Shown one piece after another: positions 16,856-26,155 of a stretch of DNA of 59,082 nucleotides. Origin of the DNA: an uncultured Clostridia bacterium (GTDB lineage: Bacteria; Bacillota; Clostridia; Oscillospirales; Oscillospiraceae). The stretch covers positions 1-59,082 of the forward strand of contig CANPBB010000006.1 in NCBI GenBank assembly GCA_947572235.1, in the 5' to 3' direction. The notes under the pieces are model-generated. The model was not told where the DNA came from and made no database searches. It worked only from the letters and a program-made list of their open reading frames with translations. Numbering within the stretch: position 1 is the stretch's first letter; the number at the start of each line of letters is the position of its first letter. Position numbers and translations under genes: made by a program.

Positions 16856-17604
16856 ATGCCCATCAAGGAGGAGAAGCGTGCCGCCCTGACCCGCTGGACG
16901 CGGGAAAAGCTCTGCCCTACTTGGCTGCTTTTTTACTGCTGGTGCTGTGCGCTGTTTTAGGCAAGGCCCTGCTGGACGCCCAGAAGCGGGCGCGGGACCA
17001 AGAGGCCGTCCTGGAGGCCCAGCGGGCAACCATAGCCCAGCTGCAAAAGGAGCCGGAGGAGGACGGCGGCCTGATCCACGAGGGGAAGCCGGTAATCACC
17101 GGCGACACCATCCGGGAGCAGTTCAGCGACTTGGGGGAGCTGGTGGCCATCGAGTACATCTACACCAACGCCGACCAGTACGAGAACCAGAACCAAGTCA
17201 CCGTGTTCAAGTGGGAGGTGGGCGTCCCCTTCACCGCCAAGAGCTTCCTGCTCTCCTACGATGGCCGGATCAAGGCCGGCGTAGCCCTGTCCAATGTGCA
17301 GGTGGACATAAACGACAACGCCCGCACGATCACCGTAACCCTGCCGCCGGCAGAGATCACCTCCCATGAGATTTTCGAGGACAGCATCCGCGTTTTTAAC
17401 GAGAAGGACGGAATTTTCAACCGAATCACCGTAGAGAATTACGCCGACTTTATCAGCGGGCAAAAGACCGGGATGGAGCAGCGGGCCATCGGCTTGGGCT
17501 TGCTGACCAGCGCCGACAAAAACGCTCAGATGGTGCTCCGATCCCTGCTGTCCTCCCTGCCCGACATGGAGGACTACCGCCTTACCATCACCACCAGACG
17601 GTAG
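16856..17604 (+). pseudogene. DUF4230 membrane-anchored protein, apparent frameshift near 16912
   Basis: The ATG at 16856, with AAGGGG upstream, gives a normal cytoplasmic start (MPIKEEKRAALTRWTREKL), then garbles and stops after about 35 residues. The transmembrane segment (LAAFLLLVLCAVLG) and the rest continue in another frame with no good start of its own; the nearest is TTG 16921. One missing base near 16912 would restore a protein of about 249 residues. The extracellular part is a DUF4230 domain (VAIEYIYTNADQYENQ, TVTLPPAEITSHEIFEDS). Either an assembly error or a genuinely disabled gene. The family's function is unknown. Confidence 0.7.
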
Positions 17605-17635
17605 CGTGCTCAAAGGGACTGTTTGATGAAGGCAG

Positions 17636-17676
17636 AAAGAACGCCGCCGCTGAAATTTCAGCGGCGGCGTTCTTTT
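17636..17676. terminator. Bidirectional terminator
   Basis: An 18-bp stem with a tiny A/T loop and A-run/T-run flanks between the DUF4230 gene (+) and the amidohydrolase (-). Confidence 0.88.
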
Positions 17677-17694
17677 GCCAATGATCCCCTGCCC

Positions 17695-19113
17695 TCACTG
17701 GCGCAGGGCGTAGAGGTTGGGATTGTCACAGAGGTCCGACAGCTGCCGTCCGGTGCGGGCCATGGTCCGTGCAAAGGCCTCCGCTGCTCGGTCAAGGAGG
17801 GCCTCCTCATCAAGCTGTGTCAGGGTGCGGCCCTCCATCATGATCTCGCCGTTTACCACCACTAAGTCCACATCCTGCCCCATGGCATGGTATACGAGCC
17901 GCTGAATCGGCATGATGCCGAAGGGGGCCAGATGGGGCTGACGGGTGTTAACACGGATGAAATCCGCCTTTTTCCCCACCTCCAGGGAGCCAACCAAGTG
18001 ATCAATCCCTAACGCGCGGGCGGGTTCAATGGTCACCATCTCCAGCACCTTGCCGCAGGGGAGCAGACTGGCGTCGTGAAAGTGGGCCCGCTGGAGGAGT
18101 TGGACATTTTTCATGTCCCGCCAGAGATCAAAACTGCGGTCAGGAGAGGTGCCATCAGTGATAACCGCCATATTCACCCCTCGCTCCAGCATCTCTACCA
18201 CCTGGCAGCGGCGGTTGATGTGGGCGTGGGTGGTGGGGCCGTGGAACACGTAAGCCCCCGTGCGGGCCAAAATGTCAATCTCCGCCTCGCTGTAGCCGGT
18301 GGAGTGGGTCAGGGACAGCCGGGGCGTCAGGGCCTCTGGGGTGTGGTCATATAAAAACTGTACATCCCCGCCGTAGGCGTGGGTATGAATGGGTACATTG
18401 TACTGCTGGGCAATGCGAAGCATCTCCTGATTGTGGGCAATATTATCCTCCACACTCTCCCACTGGCGATAGCCCATACGCCCTGGGGCCACAATGCACA
18501 TCTGCCGGGGGTGGCAGCCGTTTAGGGTGCGTACCGCCTCCTCTGTGGCCGCCCACGCCATCTGGGGCGTGACAGCGTACTCCTCATAGGAGCCGTCCGG
18601 CCGATAGGTGCGGCAGGTCTTGGGCCAAGGGCCGTTGGCCGCGCCGATGCCGGTGAGCTGCCGGATGCCCGCAGATACCGAACCCGCCAGACTGGCGGCG
18701 ATGGGCCACAGCCTGTCGATCCGCGGGGTGTTGCCCACCATGGATACCCCGGTGGTAACGCCGAACTTCAGCCGCTCCGCTGCCGCCAAAGCCCCCTCGG
18801 TGTACCAGAAGTCCTCGTCACTGTACCGGTAGTAGATGCTCTCCACCAGATTTTCCCAGTCATCACCTCCCAAGTGCTCCGCCAGGGTCTTGGTGAGGCA
18901 GTGGCCGGCGTGGCCGTGGCCGTCAATAAGGCCCGGCAGCACCGGGCAGCCCTTCAAATCAATCACCCGCCGAGCCTGCGGCAGGACCGTCCCCGCCATC
19001 TTTCCTATACAGGCAATCTTGTCCCCCTCTACGCCTATGTAGCCTGGGTCATGGATGGTGTGGCAGGGATCCGCTGTAATGATGATGCCGTTGATGAGCA
19101 GCAGATTTAGCAT
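17695..19113 (-). CDS. Amidohydrolase (TrzA/AtzA-like metal-dependent hydrolase)
   Basis: 472 residues. Metal ligands of the amidohydrolase barrel are visible: HGHAGH after LPGLIDG (about 64-72), HTHAYG (about 242), LTHSTG (about 268) and the aspartate of ITDGTSPDRS (about 320). The C-terminal composite sheet domain has GSLEVGKKADFIRVNTRQP. It belongs to the cytosine deaminase/chlorohydrolase branch; deamination or amide cleavage of a cyclic substrate is likely, but the substrate is not readable. The start at 19113 is set by GGGAGG. It is divergent from the dpp-type operon, whose last gene is another amidohydrolase. Confidence 0.87.
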   Translation of the reverse strand: MLNLLLINGIIITADPCHTIHDPGYIGVEGDKIACIGKMAGTVLPQARRVIDLKGCPVLPGLIDGHGHAGHCLTKTLAEHLGGDDWENLVESIYYRYSDEDFWYTEGALAAAERLKFGVTTGVSMVGNTPRIDRLWPIAASLAGSVSAGIRQLTGIGAANGPWPKTCRTYRPDGSYEEYAVTPQMAWAATEEAVRTLNGCHPRQMCIVAPGRMGYRQWESVEDNIAHNQEMLRIAQQYNVPIHTHAYGGDVQFLYDHTPEALTPRLSLTHSTGYSEAEIDILARTGAYVFHGPTTHAHINRRCQVVEMLERGVNMAVITDGTSPDRSFDLWRDMKNVQLLQRAHFHDASLLPCGKVLEMVTIEPARALGIDHLVGSLEVGKKADFIRVNTRQPHLAPFGIMPIQRLVYHAMGQDVDLVVVNGEIMMEGRTLTQLDEEALLDRAAEAFARTMARTGRQLSDLCDNPNLYALRQ

Positions 19114-19517
19114 ACGATAGCCTCCCTCTTCGATTTTCGCCATCCTATCACAGCGCGGCGGCAATTGTCAATATGGTCAAGGCGCGCTGCGGAGCCCTTG
19201 GCCATTTTTTGACAGATTGCCGCGGAATCCACAAACGTATTATGGATTATACATATAGCAACCGGTTTCTTTTTTTACAATATTACAGTAGACGCACGTT
19301 CCGAATTATGATATATTTGATATGTGTAGCAGGCCGAGGTACTTGATTTGCAAAATGTCCATACGAAGCCTGCGGATATGGCCGCCATAAACGGCCTGTA
19401 TTTTTGTATAATATACAGAAATAGCACATCATTTTTCGCTTTTCATTAGGTGCCCCCCCTGTGAGGTGGCAATGGAAACGAAATAAACGAAACAAAATGG
19501 TGAAAAGGAGAATTGGT
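19114..19517. other. AT-rich divergent regulatory region
   Basis: 404 bp without a gene between the amidohydrolase and the transporter operon. It contains several TATAAT-like hexamers (for example 19407-19412 on +, 19246-19251 on -), but I find no convincing -35 partner. No clear operator palindrome is seen. Confidence 0.5.
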
Positions 19518-21191
19518 ATGAAAAAGGCAAAGACACGTCTGCTGTGCGCGGCGATGGCGCTGTGCATGATTATAGGCTTGGCGCTCAGCGGCTGCTCCTC
19601 GGACAGCGGGGAGCCAGGCGGAGGACAGGACGGCGGGGATACCGGAGGCGGCGCAAACCGCAGCGTCACTATCGCTATGACTGGCGATGTAAACACTTGG
19701 AATCCTTGGATGTACAACGAGATCGTGGCCAACTCCATTCAGCGCCATATCTTCGACTCCTTGGTGGACGTGGACAACCATCTCCAGCAGATCCCCAGCT
19801 TGGCCACCGAGTGGAGCACCCCTGACGGCGGTGCCACTTGGGACTTCACTCTGCGGGAGGGGGTCACCTTCTCCAACGGCAGCCCCTTCACCGCCGATGA
19901 CGTGGTCTACTCTTTTGAACGCTGCATCGCGCTGAACAAGGGCTGGGCCGATGCCACCGCCACTATCGCGGAGGTGCAGAAGGTGGATGACCTCCATGTG
20001 CGCTTCATCTGCAACGGCGTGGATGCCATTCTCCCCGCCTCGGTGAAAAATATCATGATCTTGGACAAGGAGACCACCGAGAATTTAGATGACGCAGGCC
20101 TTGACACCACAGTGGTAGGTACCAGCCGTTACGTGCTGGACGAGTATGTCCGCGATGACCACACCACATTGAAGGTCAATGAGAACTACTGGGGCGATAA
20201 GCCCGAGGCGGAGACCGTCACCTTCCGCGCCATGTCCAACGATGGTACCCGTACCGCCAGCCTCATCGGCCAAGAGGTGGACATGATCATGAACGTGCCT
20301 GTCACCGATGTGGCTATGCTGAATACGAAGGACTATTTGAATGTGGTGTCCGCCCCCTCCATCGGCGTGATGTTCTACAATCTGGCCCAGACGGTGGAGG
20401 ACCCCTCCAAGGATGCGGCTATGCCCCTGAAAAGTCCCGATGGCTCCAACCCCCTGAATGTGAAGGATGTGCGTCTGGCCATCGTGCTGGCCATCAACAA
20501 TGATGAGCTGATTGAGAAGGTGCAGAACGGCTATGCCATCATTGCCCCCACCTGCGTGCCCGAGGGCTTCAATGGCTACAACCCCAACATCAAGGACTAC
20601 GGCTATGATCCCGCCAAGGCTGAGCAGCTTTTGGATGCCGCCGGCTACCCCCGTCAGGGCGACGGCTACCGCTTTGAGATCACCATGGACTGCACCAATG
20701 ACCGCTATATCAACGATGCCGCCACCGCGCAGGCTATCGCTGGCTACTTGGACAAGGTGGGCATCAAGGTGAATGTTAACGCCATGTCCCGGTCTGTGTT
20801 CTTCAACTACGTCCGTATCCACGATGAGACCGACAACACCCATTTCTACCAAGCCGGCTGGTCCGAGCCAAGCGGCGAGAGCGTGCTGCTGGCCCGTGAC
20901 CTGCTCTACGGTACCACCCTCCAAGGCCGGGTGAAGGAGAACTACGGCGGCGCCAACCGGGGCTACTACAACAACCCCAAGGTCAACGAGCTTATCGACA
21001 AGGCCTTAGCCACCAGCGACTACAACGAGCGGGACGCCATCATGCAGGAGGTGTGGCAGATCGCCTATGACGATGTGGCCATGTTCACCACCTTCTTCAC
21101 CAGCGATGTGTACGCTGTGAACAAGCGCGTGAACTTCACCCCCCGAGCGGACCAGTTCATCTTGGCTTGGAACTTTTCTTTCCCTGCCTGA
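19518..21191 (+). CDS. ABC transporter substrate-binding lipoprotein (family 5)
   Basis: 557 residues. Lipoprotein signal with lipobox LALSGC (Cys about 26), then a short Gly/Asp-rich linker. The family-5 signature is in TWDFTLREGVTFSNGSPFTA (about 113-132), followed by DVVYSFER. The mature protein captures a peptide or similar ligand outside the cell for the permease DppBC. AAGGAG precedes the ATG at 19518. It is the first gene of the operon. A hairpin after the second gene probably lets this protein be made in excess over the permease. Ligand not predictable. Confidence 0.92.
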   Translation: MKKAKTRLLCAAMALCMIIGLALSGCSSDSGEPGGGQDGGDTGGGANRSVTIAMTGDVNTWNPWMYNEIVANSIQRHIFDSLVDVDNHLQQIPSLATEWSTPDGGATWDFTLREGVTFSNGSPFTADDVVYSFERCIALNKGWADATATIAEVQKVDDLHVRFICNGVDAILPASVKNIMILDKETTENLDDAGLDTTVVGTSRYVLDEYVRDDHTTLKVNENYWGDKPEAETVTFRAMSNDGTRTASLIGQEVDMIMNVPVTDVAMLNTKDYLNVVSAPSIGVMFYNLAQTVEDPSKDAAMPLKSPDGSNPLNVKDVRLAIVLAINNDELIEKVQNGYAIIAPTCVPEGFNGYNPNIKDYGYDPAKAEQLLDAAGYPRQGDGYRFEITMDCTNDRYINDAATAQAIAGYLDKVGIKVNVNAMSRSVFFNYVRIHDETDNTHFYQAGWSEPSGESVLLARDLLYGTTLQGRVKENYGGANRGYYNNPKVNELIDKALATSDYNERDAIMQEVWQIAYDDVAMFTTFFTSDVYAVNKRVNFTPRADQFILAWNFSFPA

Positions 21192-21224
21192 GGGGGAGTG
21201 TAATCTGCAAAAAGGAGATCGGTT

Positions 21225-21662
21225 ATGCGCAGTATTGACGAATTTTCCAAAATCGTAGGAGCGATGTCCTGCTTCAACGAGATGATCGCCTGTGGCTGCA
21301 AGAACGTGGCTTTGGGCCATCCCACCAGTGACCGGGCCCTTCGGGACGAGCATATGGTGTTTGCCTTGGAGATCTGTAAGCAGAAGGGAACCATGTGCTG
21401 TGAGGAGAACGGCGGGTTTTTGACCGATTTGTTCCCCTACAGCATGAATAAGGATAAATTCAATATCCTCTTCTACCGCACCGAGGCTGACCGGGATGCC
21501 TACTTCGCCCTGAAGGAGAAGAAGGCGCGTCTGGTGGCAGAGGGACAGTACACCGGCGAGGTCCGCCGGCAGATCGCCTACGACTTCGGCAAGCTCCTGT
21601 CCTACTCCGATGAGGCCATAGAACGGATGATGGCGGAGAACACGGAGCTGGAGGAGTTCTGA
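21225..21662 (+). CDS. Unknown 145-residue protein inside the transporter operon
   Basis: No family recognised. It is mostly helical, with four cysteines in the first half (SCFNEMIACGCK and later TMCC) and two histidines (ALGHPTSD, DEHMVF), a set that could bind a metal or cluster. The C-terminal half is charged. There is no signal peptide, so it is cytoplasmic. AAAGGAG precedes the ATG, 33 bp after the binding protein. Its place between the binding protein and the permease suggests a role tied to the imported compound. Confidence 0.7.
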   Translation: MRSIDEFSKIVGAMSCFNEMIACGCKNVALGHPTSDRALRDEHMVFALEICKQKGTMCCEENGGFLTDLFPYSMNKDKFNILFYRTEADRDAYFALKEKKARLVAEGQYTGEVRRQIAYDFGKLLSYSDEAIERMMAENTELEEF

Positions 21663-21671
21663 TCGACTAAA

Positions 21672-21705
21672 CAGGGGGCCGGCTCGGCCGGCCTCCTATT
21701 TTTTC
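21672..21705 (+). terminator. Internal terminator/attenuator
   Basis: A stem of about 11 bp with a 3-base loop followed by a T-rich run, 10 bp after the 145-residue gene and before the VOC gene. It probably gives partial termination inside the operon. Confidence 0.75.
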
Positions 21706-21754
21706 TCAGCTCTTTTACATTTTACAACGCGCCGAAGAGCGCAGGGAGGTGCCT

Positions 21755-22159
21755 ATGGGTACATTAGATGTCCGGGGTCAGATCGAGTTCATTTACTTTG
21801 ACGACCTGCTTGCCGCCTGTCACTTTTTTGCCGATACCTTAGGTTTGCCCCTTGTGTGCGACCAAGGGTGGTCCAAGATTTATCAGACTGTACCCGGTGC
21901 CTACATCGGGGCGGTGGACCGCAGCCGGGGGGCCTGTAAAGCCACTACGCGGGACGGGGTGCTCACCAGCCTTGTGGTGAAGGATTTTGACGAGATGCAC
22001 CGCCGCTTGGTGGAGCGGGGCTTCACCTTCGTCCATGAGCCCCACTACAGCGAGTCCCTCCAGATCAAGTCCATGATGTTTATGGGCCCTGAGGGCTATC
22101 AGTTTGAGGTGGAGGAATTTATGGCGCCAGAGATGCGAAAGGTGTTCTACGGCGAGTAG
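21755..22159 (+). CDS. VOC (glyoxalase/dioxygenase superfamily) protein
   Basis: 134 residues, one VOC module with two beta-alpha-beta repeats (EFIYFDDLLAACHFFADTLG and the later SLVVKDFDEMHRRLVERGF). A likely metal ligand is the glutamate of YQFEVEEF near the C-terminus; the first-strand ligand is less clear. The reaction is unknown; VOC proteins include lyases, isomerases and binding proteins. The ATG at 21755 has GGGAGG 5 bp upstream. Presence in the operon suggests it binds or modifies the imported compound. Confidence 0.8.
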   Translation: MGTLDVRGQIEFIYFDDLLAACHFFADTLGLPLVCDQGWSKIYQTVPGAYIGAVDRSRGACKATTRDGVLTSLVVKDFDEMHRRLVERGFTFVHEPHYSESLQIKSMMFMGPEGYQFEVEEFMAPEMRKVFYGE

Positions 22160-22256
22160 AAAGCCATCGCGGCGCCGTCCTATAGATTCCAAGCGGCAGG
22201 AGACGGCACAACGGCGTTCCTCATCCTGCCCCGAGAGGAAAACGAGGTGACACCCC

Positions 22257-23228
22257 ATGTTCAAAACCATTGTGCAGCGATTCTTCCAGATGGTGGCGGT
22301 GATGATTATTGTCACCATGTTGGTTTTTGCCATGACCTACTTCATCAGCAACCCCGTCTACCTGCTGCTGCCCCAGACCGCTACTGAAGCCCAGATCGCC
22401 CAAGCCGAGGCGGAATTGGGCCTTGACAAGCCGCTGTTTGTCCAGTACGGCATCTTTCTCAAGAACGCCCTCCGGGGTGATTTTGGCAACTCCTATTTCT
22501 ACAACCGCTCGGCGCTTTCGGTGATTTTGGAGAAGATGCCAGCCACGCTGGAGCTGGTATTGGTAACCATGATCCTGACGGTTCTGATCGGCATCCCCTT
22601 GGGCGTATTTGCCGGGGCCCGACCCAACAAGCTCTCCAGCAAGCTGACCATGGCTGGCTCTATCTTCGGCGTGTCCCTCCCCTCCTTCTGGGTGGGCATG
22701 ATTATGATTTATGTGTTCAGCCTGATGCTGGGGTGGACGCCGGTGTCTGGCCGGGGGGAGCTGGGGAGCATCTTAGGCATCCGCACCAGCTTGGCCACGG
22801 CGGACGGCTGGAGGCACCTGATCCTGCCGGCCATCACCTTAGCGCTGAGCAATGTGGCCTCCATCATCCGCCTGACCAGAGCCGGCACGCAGGAGCAGAT
22901 GCGGCAAGACTACATCAAATTCGCCCGGTCCAAGGGTGTGGGCACCCGTCAGGTCCTCTTTGGCCATGCGCTGAAGAACACCCTGATCCCCGTGGTGACC
23001 ATTTTGGGGCTGCAGCTGGGTGATTTGATCGCCTTCACCACCATCACCGAGACGATTTTTGCTTGGCCTGGCATGGGCAAGATGGCCTTGGATGCGATCT
23101 CCAGCAACGACCGGCCCATCATATCCGCCTATCTGCTGATGGTCAGTGCCATGTTTATCTTCATCAACTTTGTTGTAGATGTTCTCTACACCTTGATTGA
23201 CCCCCGTGTCAGTCTGGGCGGGGAGTAA
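22257..23228 (+). CDS. dppB: ABC transporter permease, DppB/OppB type
   Basis: 323 residues, about six helices. The N-terminal FFQMVAVMIIVTMLVFAMTY helix and the family hook LGLDKPLFVQYG are typical. The EAA-type coupling loop is GTQEQMRQDYIKFARSKGV (about 214-232). The C-terminus ends DVLYTLIDPRVSLGGE, standard for this family. It forms the transmembrane channel with DppC. It starts 97 bp after the VOC gene and is 15 bp before dppC. Confidence 0.94.
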   Translation: MFKTIVQRFFQMVAVMIIVTMLVFAMTYFISNPVYLLLPQTATEAQIAQAEAELGLDKPLFVQYGIFLKNALRGDFGNSYFYNRSALSVILEKMPATLELVLVTMILTVLIGIPLGVFAGARPNKLSSKLTMAGSIFGVSLPSFWVGMIMIYVFSLMLGWTPVSGRGELGSILGIRTSLATADGWRHLILPAITLALSNVASIIRLTRAGTQEQMRQDYIKFARSKGVGTRQVLFGHALKNTLIPVVTILGLQLGDLIAFTTITETIFAWPGMGKMALDAISSNDRPIISAYLLMVSAMFIFINFVVDVLYTLIDPRVSLGGE

Positions 23229-23243
23229 GAAAGGAGTTATTTT

Positions 23244-24140
23244 ATGGCCAATTCCCTGAAAAAGCAGTGGGACAGCCTGAAAGGCTCCCAGTTCTACGCC
23301 CACTACAGGCGCTCCCCGGTGGCGCTCCTCTCCAGCGCTCTGCTGCTGATCATACTGTTTCTGGCTGTCTTCGGACCGCTGTTTACCCCCCAAAACCCCT
23401 TCGATTTGTCCTCTTTGGACCTGAGCAACGCCTACCTGCCCCCCTACCCCCGGGAGGGGTCCGATCCGGCTTTCTTTATGGGCACCGACCAGCAGGGGCG
23501 TGACATCTTCAGCGCCATTGTTTACGGCAGCCGCACCTCGCTGTACATCGGCGTGGTGGGCGTGCTGCTGTGCAGCGCCTTGGGCATCTTTTTAGGCGTA
23601 CTGGCCGGCTACTACGGCGGCTGGCTGGACAGCCTCATCATGCGTCTGGCGGACATCCAGCTCTCCTTCCCCAGTATTCTGATCGCTATGTTCCTGATGA
23701 GCGCGTTGGGCCGGGGCGTGGGCAACGTGCTTATTGCGCTGATGCTGGTGGGCTGGGTGAAGTTCGCCCGGACTGTCCGTGGGGAGACCCTCTCTGTGCG
23801 GAAGATGGAGTATGTGGACGCCGCCCGGGTGATCGGGCTGCCCAGCCACCGGATCATCCTCCGCTACATCCTGCCCAACGTCATGACCTCCATCATTGTT
23901 CTGGCTACCATGCAGGTGGGCACCTTCATTCTGATTGAAGCCACCCTGAGCTTTTTGGGCTTAGGCGTGCCGGTGACGGAACCATCCCTCGGGATGCTGT
24001 GCAGCGATGGGTTCAAGGTGATGTTCGGCGGGCTCTGGTGGGTGTCTGTGTTCCCCGGCCTTTATATTGTCGTCATCGTCTTTGCCATCAATCTGTTGGG
24101 CGACTTCCTGCGGGATGAGCTCAACCCCAAGCTGAAGTAA
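23244..24140 (+). CDS. dppC: ABC transporter permease, DppC/OppC type
   Basis: 298 residues, about six helices, with an N-terminal OppC segment (FRRSPVALLSS-like YRRSPVALLSSALLL). LGTD-type loop MGTDQQGRDIFSAIVYGSR is present. The EAA loop contains RKMEYVDAARVIGLPSHRI (about 191-209). The C-terminus NLLGDFLRDELNPKLK is the usual DppC ending. It pairs with DppB. Confidence 0.94.
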   Translation: MANSLKKQWDSLKGSQFYAHYRRSPVALLSSALLLIILFLAVFGPLFTPQNPFDLSSLDLSNAYLPPYPREGSDPAFFMGTDQQGRDIFSAIVYGSRTSLYIGVVGVLLCSALGIFLGVLAGYYGGWLDSLIMRLADIQLSFPSILIAMFLMSALGRGVGNVLIALMLVGWVKFARTVRGETLSVRKMEYVDAARVIGLPSHRIILRYILPNVMTSIIVLATMQVGTFILIEATLSFLGLGVPVTEPSLGMLCSDGFKVMFGGLWWVSVFPGLYIVVIVFAINLLGDFLRDELNPKLK

Positions 24141-24152
24141 GGGGGGTGCGGT

Positions 24153-25142
24153 ATGTCAAAGATTCTTGAAGTAGAAAATTTAGCCACCTATTTCCACACC
24201 TTTAAGGGGGTGGTGAAGTCCGTAGACCGCATCAGCTTCTCCATGGAGGAGGGGGAGGTCCTAGGCGTGGTGGGCGAGAGCGGCGGCGGCAAGAGCGTCA
24301 CTGGCTTCTCTATCATCCGCCTCATCGACCCGCCAGGGGAAATCACTGCCGACTATGTCCTTTTCGACGGTGAAAATCTGATGGAGAAGTCCGAGAAGGA
24401 AATGAATCAGATCCGGGGGGATAAGATCACCATGATCTTTCAGGACCCCATGACCTCCCTGAACCCGGTATACACCATTGAGCGGCAGATCGCTGAGGTG
24501 CTGAAGCTCCACCAGCCGGGGATCACCAAGGCCCAGTGCCGCGCCCGGGGCATCGAGCTTTTGAAGGAGGTGGGCATCCCCAACGCTGAGGAGCGGATCA
24601 AGTGCTACCCCCACCAGTTCTCCGGCGGCATGCGCCAGCGGGTGGTCATCGCCATCGCCTTGGCCGGCTCCCCCAAGCTGATCATCGCCGATGAGCCTAC
24701 CACCGCCTTGGACGTGACCATTCAGGCGCAGGTGCTGCAACTGATGAAGCGTCTGGTCAGTGAGAAGGGCTGCGCCCTCATGCTGATCACACACGACTTA
24801 GCGGTGGTCAGCGAGATCACCGACCGGGTGAATGTGATGTACTGCGGGCACATTGTGGAGTCCGCCCCCACCCGGGAACTGATCGAAAAGCCCCTGCACC
24901 CCTATACCAGAGGGCTCTTGGCCTCCATCCCCGGCAGCGGAGCCGTCCGTGAGGACGAGCGCTTGGAGGTAATCCCCGGCATGGTGCCCAATATGTTCGA
25001 CCTCCCCAAGGGGTGCAAGTTCGCCCCCCGGTGCGCCGCCTGCATGGAGGTGTGCCGGGAGCGGGAGCCGGAAACCATCACCGTGTCGCCGGGGCGGCAG
25101 GTGGCCTGCCATCTCTGCGGCAAGGGAGAGGAGGACGCGTAA
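24153..25142 (+). CDS. dppD: ABC transporter ATPase, DppD/OppD type
   Basis: 329 residues. Walker A GESGGGKS (about 41-48; most relatives read GESGSGKS), Q-loop [10 protein letters not shown], signature FSGGMRQR, Walker [13 protein letters not shown], and the switch histidine in ITHDLAVV. The oligopeptide-transporter C-terminal Cys motif ([15 protein letters not shown]) binds a 4Fe-4S cluster in some relatives. It energises uptake with DppF and overlaps its start. Confidence 0.95.
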   Translation: MSKILEVENLATYFHTFKGVVKSVDRISFSMEEGEVLGVVGESGGGKSVTGFSIIRLIDPPGEITADYVLFDGENLMEKSEKEMNQIRGDKITMIFQDPMTSLNPVYTIERQIAEVLKLHQPGITKAQCRARGIELLKEVGIPNAEERIKCYPHQFSGGMRQRVVIAIALAGSPKLIIADEPTTALDVTIQAQVLQLMKRLVSEKGCALMLITHDLAVVSEITDRVNVMYCGHIVESAPTRELIEKPLHPYTRGLLASIPGSGAVREDERLEVIPGMVPNMFDLPKGCKFAPRCAACMEVCREREPETITVSPGRQVACHLCGKGEEDA

Positions 25143-26146
25143 TGAGTGAGATTCTGCGGGTGGAGAACCTAACGCAGCAGTTCCGCTTAGACAAGAGCCT
25201 TTTAGATAAGCTCCACTGGGAGAAGGGGAGGATCACCCTGCGTGAGCGGGTGGTAAAGGCCGTCAATGGTATCAGCTTCCACGTGGAGCGGGGGGAGGCC
25301 TTCGGGCTGGTGGGGGAGAGCGGATGCGGCAAGTCCACTACCGCCCGGACCATCATCGGGCTCAACCGTCCCACCTCCGGGGATATCCTCTTTGATGGGA
25401 AGAGCACCGCAGCTATGGACAAGGGGGAGCGGTTCGCTCTGCACAAGCAGATGCAGATGATTTTTCAGGATCCCTACGCCTCCCTGAACCCCCGGATGAC
25501 AGTGATGGACATTGTCACAGAGCCGATTCTCTTCCATAAGCTGGCCGGCAGCCGGCAGGAGGCGGAGCAGCGGGCCTACGCCCTTTTGGAGCGGGTGGGC
25601 ATCCGGCCGGAGCTGGCCTCCCGCTTTCCTCACCAGTTCTCCGGCGGACAGCGCCAGCGCATCGGTATTGCCCGGGCCTTGGCGGTGAACCCCCAGTTCA
25701 TTGTGGCCGACGAGCCGGTGTCCGCCTTGGATGTGTCCATACAAGCCCAGATTTTGAACCTGCTGATGGACCTGAAGGAGGAGCGGAGCCTCTCCTATCT
25801 CTTCATCGCCCACGACCTGTCGGTGGTGCGTCATCTGTGCAGTCGCTTGGCGGTGATGTACTTAGGGCGGATTGTGGAGATGGGAAGCCGGGAGCAGATC
25901 TTCGAGCATCCATCCCACCCCTACACCCAGCTGCTCTTGGCCGCGGCCCCCAAGCTCACCGGCAGCAGCATCGCCGGTTACGAGATCCCGGAGAAGGAGA
26001 TGCCCACGGTGCTGGATCTGCCCAAGGGCTGTGCCTTCTGCAACCGGTGCAGGTACGCCTCCCCTCAGTGCGAGACGGAGCTGCCGGCGCTGCGGGAAGT
26101 GGAACTTGGCCATGTATCCGCCTGCCACCTGTGCGGGAAGAAATGA
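25142..26146 (+). CDS. dppF: ABC transporter ATPase, DppF/OppF type
   Basis: 334 residues. Walker A GESGCGKS, Q-loop FQDPYASLNP, signature FSGGQRQR, Walker B FIVADEPVSALD, switch IAHDLSVV, and a C-terminal Cys-rich motif (GCAFCNRCRYASPQC). The start at 25142 overlaps the dppD stop (TAATG), which implies coupled translation and 1:1 partnership. The frame is open upstream but that part lies within dppD. Confidence 0.95.
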   Translation: MSEILRVENLTQQFRLDKSLLDKLHWEKGRITLRERVVKAVNGISFHVERGEAFGLVGESGCGKSTTARTIIGLNRPTSGDILFDGKSTAAMDKGERFALHKQMQMIFQDPYASLNPRMTVMDIVTEPILFHKLAGSRQEAEQRAYALLERVGIRPELASRFPHQFSGGQRQRIGIARALAVNPQFIVADEPVSALDVSIQAQILNLLMDLKEERSLSYLFIAHDLSVVRHLCSRLAVMYLGRIVEMGSREQIFEHPSHPYTQLLLAAAPKLTGSSIAGYEIPEKEMPTVLDLPKGCAFCNRCRYASPQCETELPALREVELGHVSACHLCGKK

Positions 26147-26155
26147 GGTACGCAT

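Noticed and set aside
16856..16935. Programmed frameshifting in the DUF4230 gene
   Set aside because: No X-XXY-YYZ slippery heptamer or downstream structure is evident; a simple one-base loss explains the pattern better.
19400..19415. TATAAT at 19407 as promoter of the transporter operon
   Set aside because: No acceptable -35 at 16-18 bp and no extended -10, so it is not listed as a promoter.
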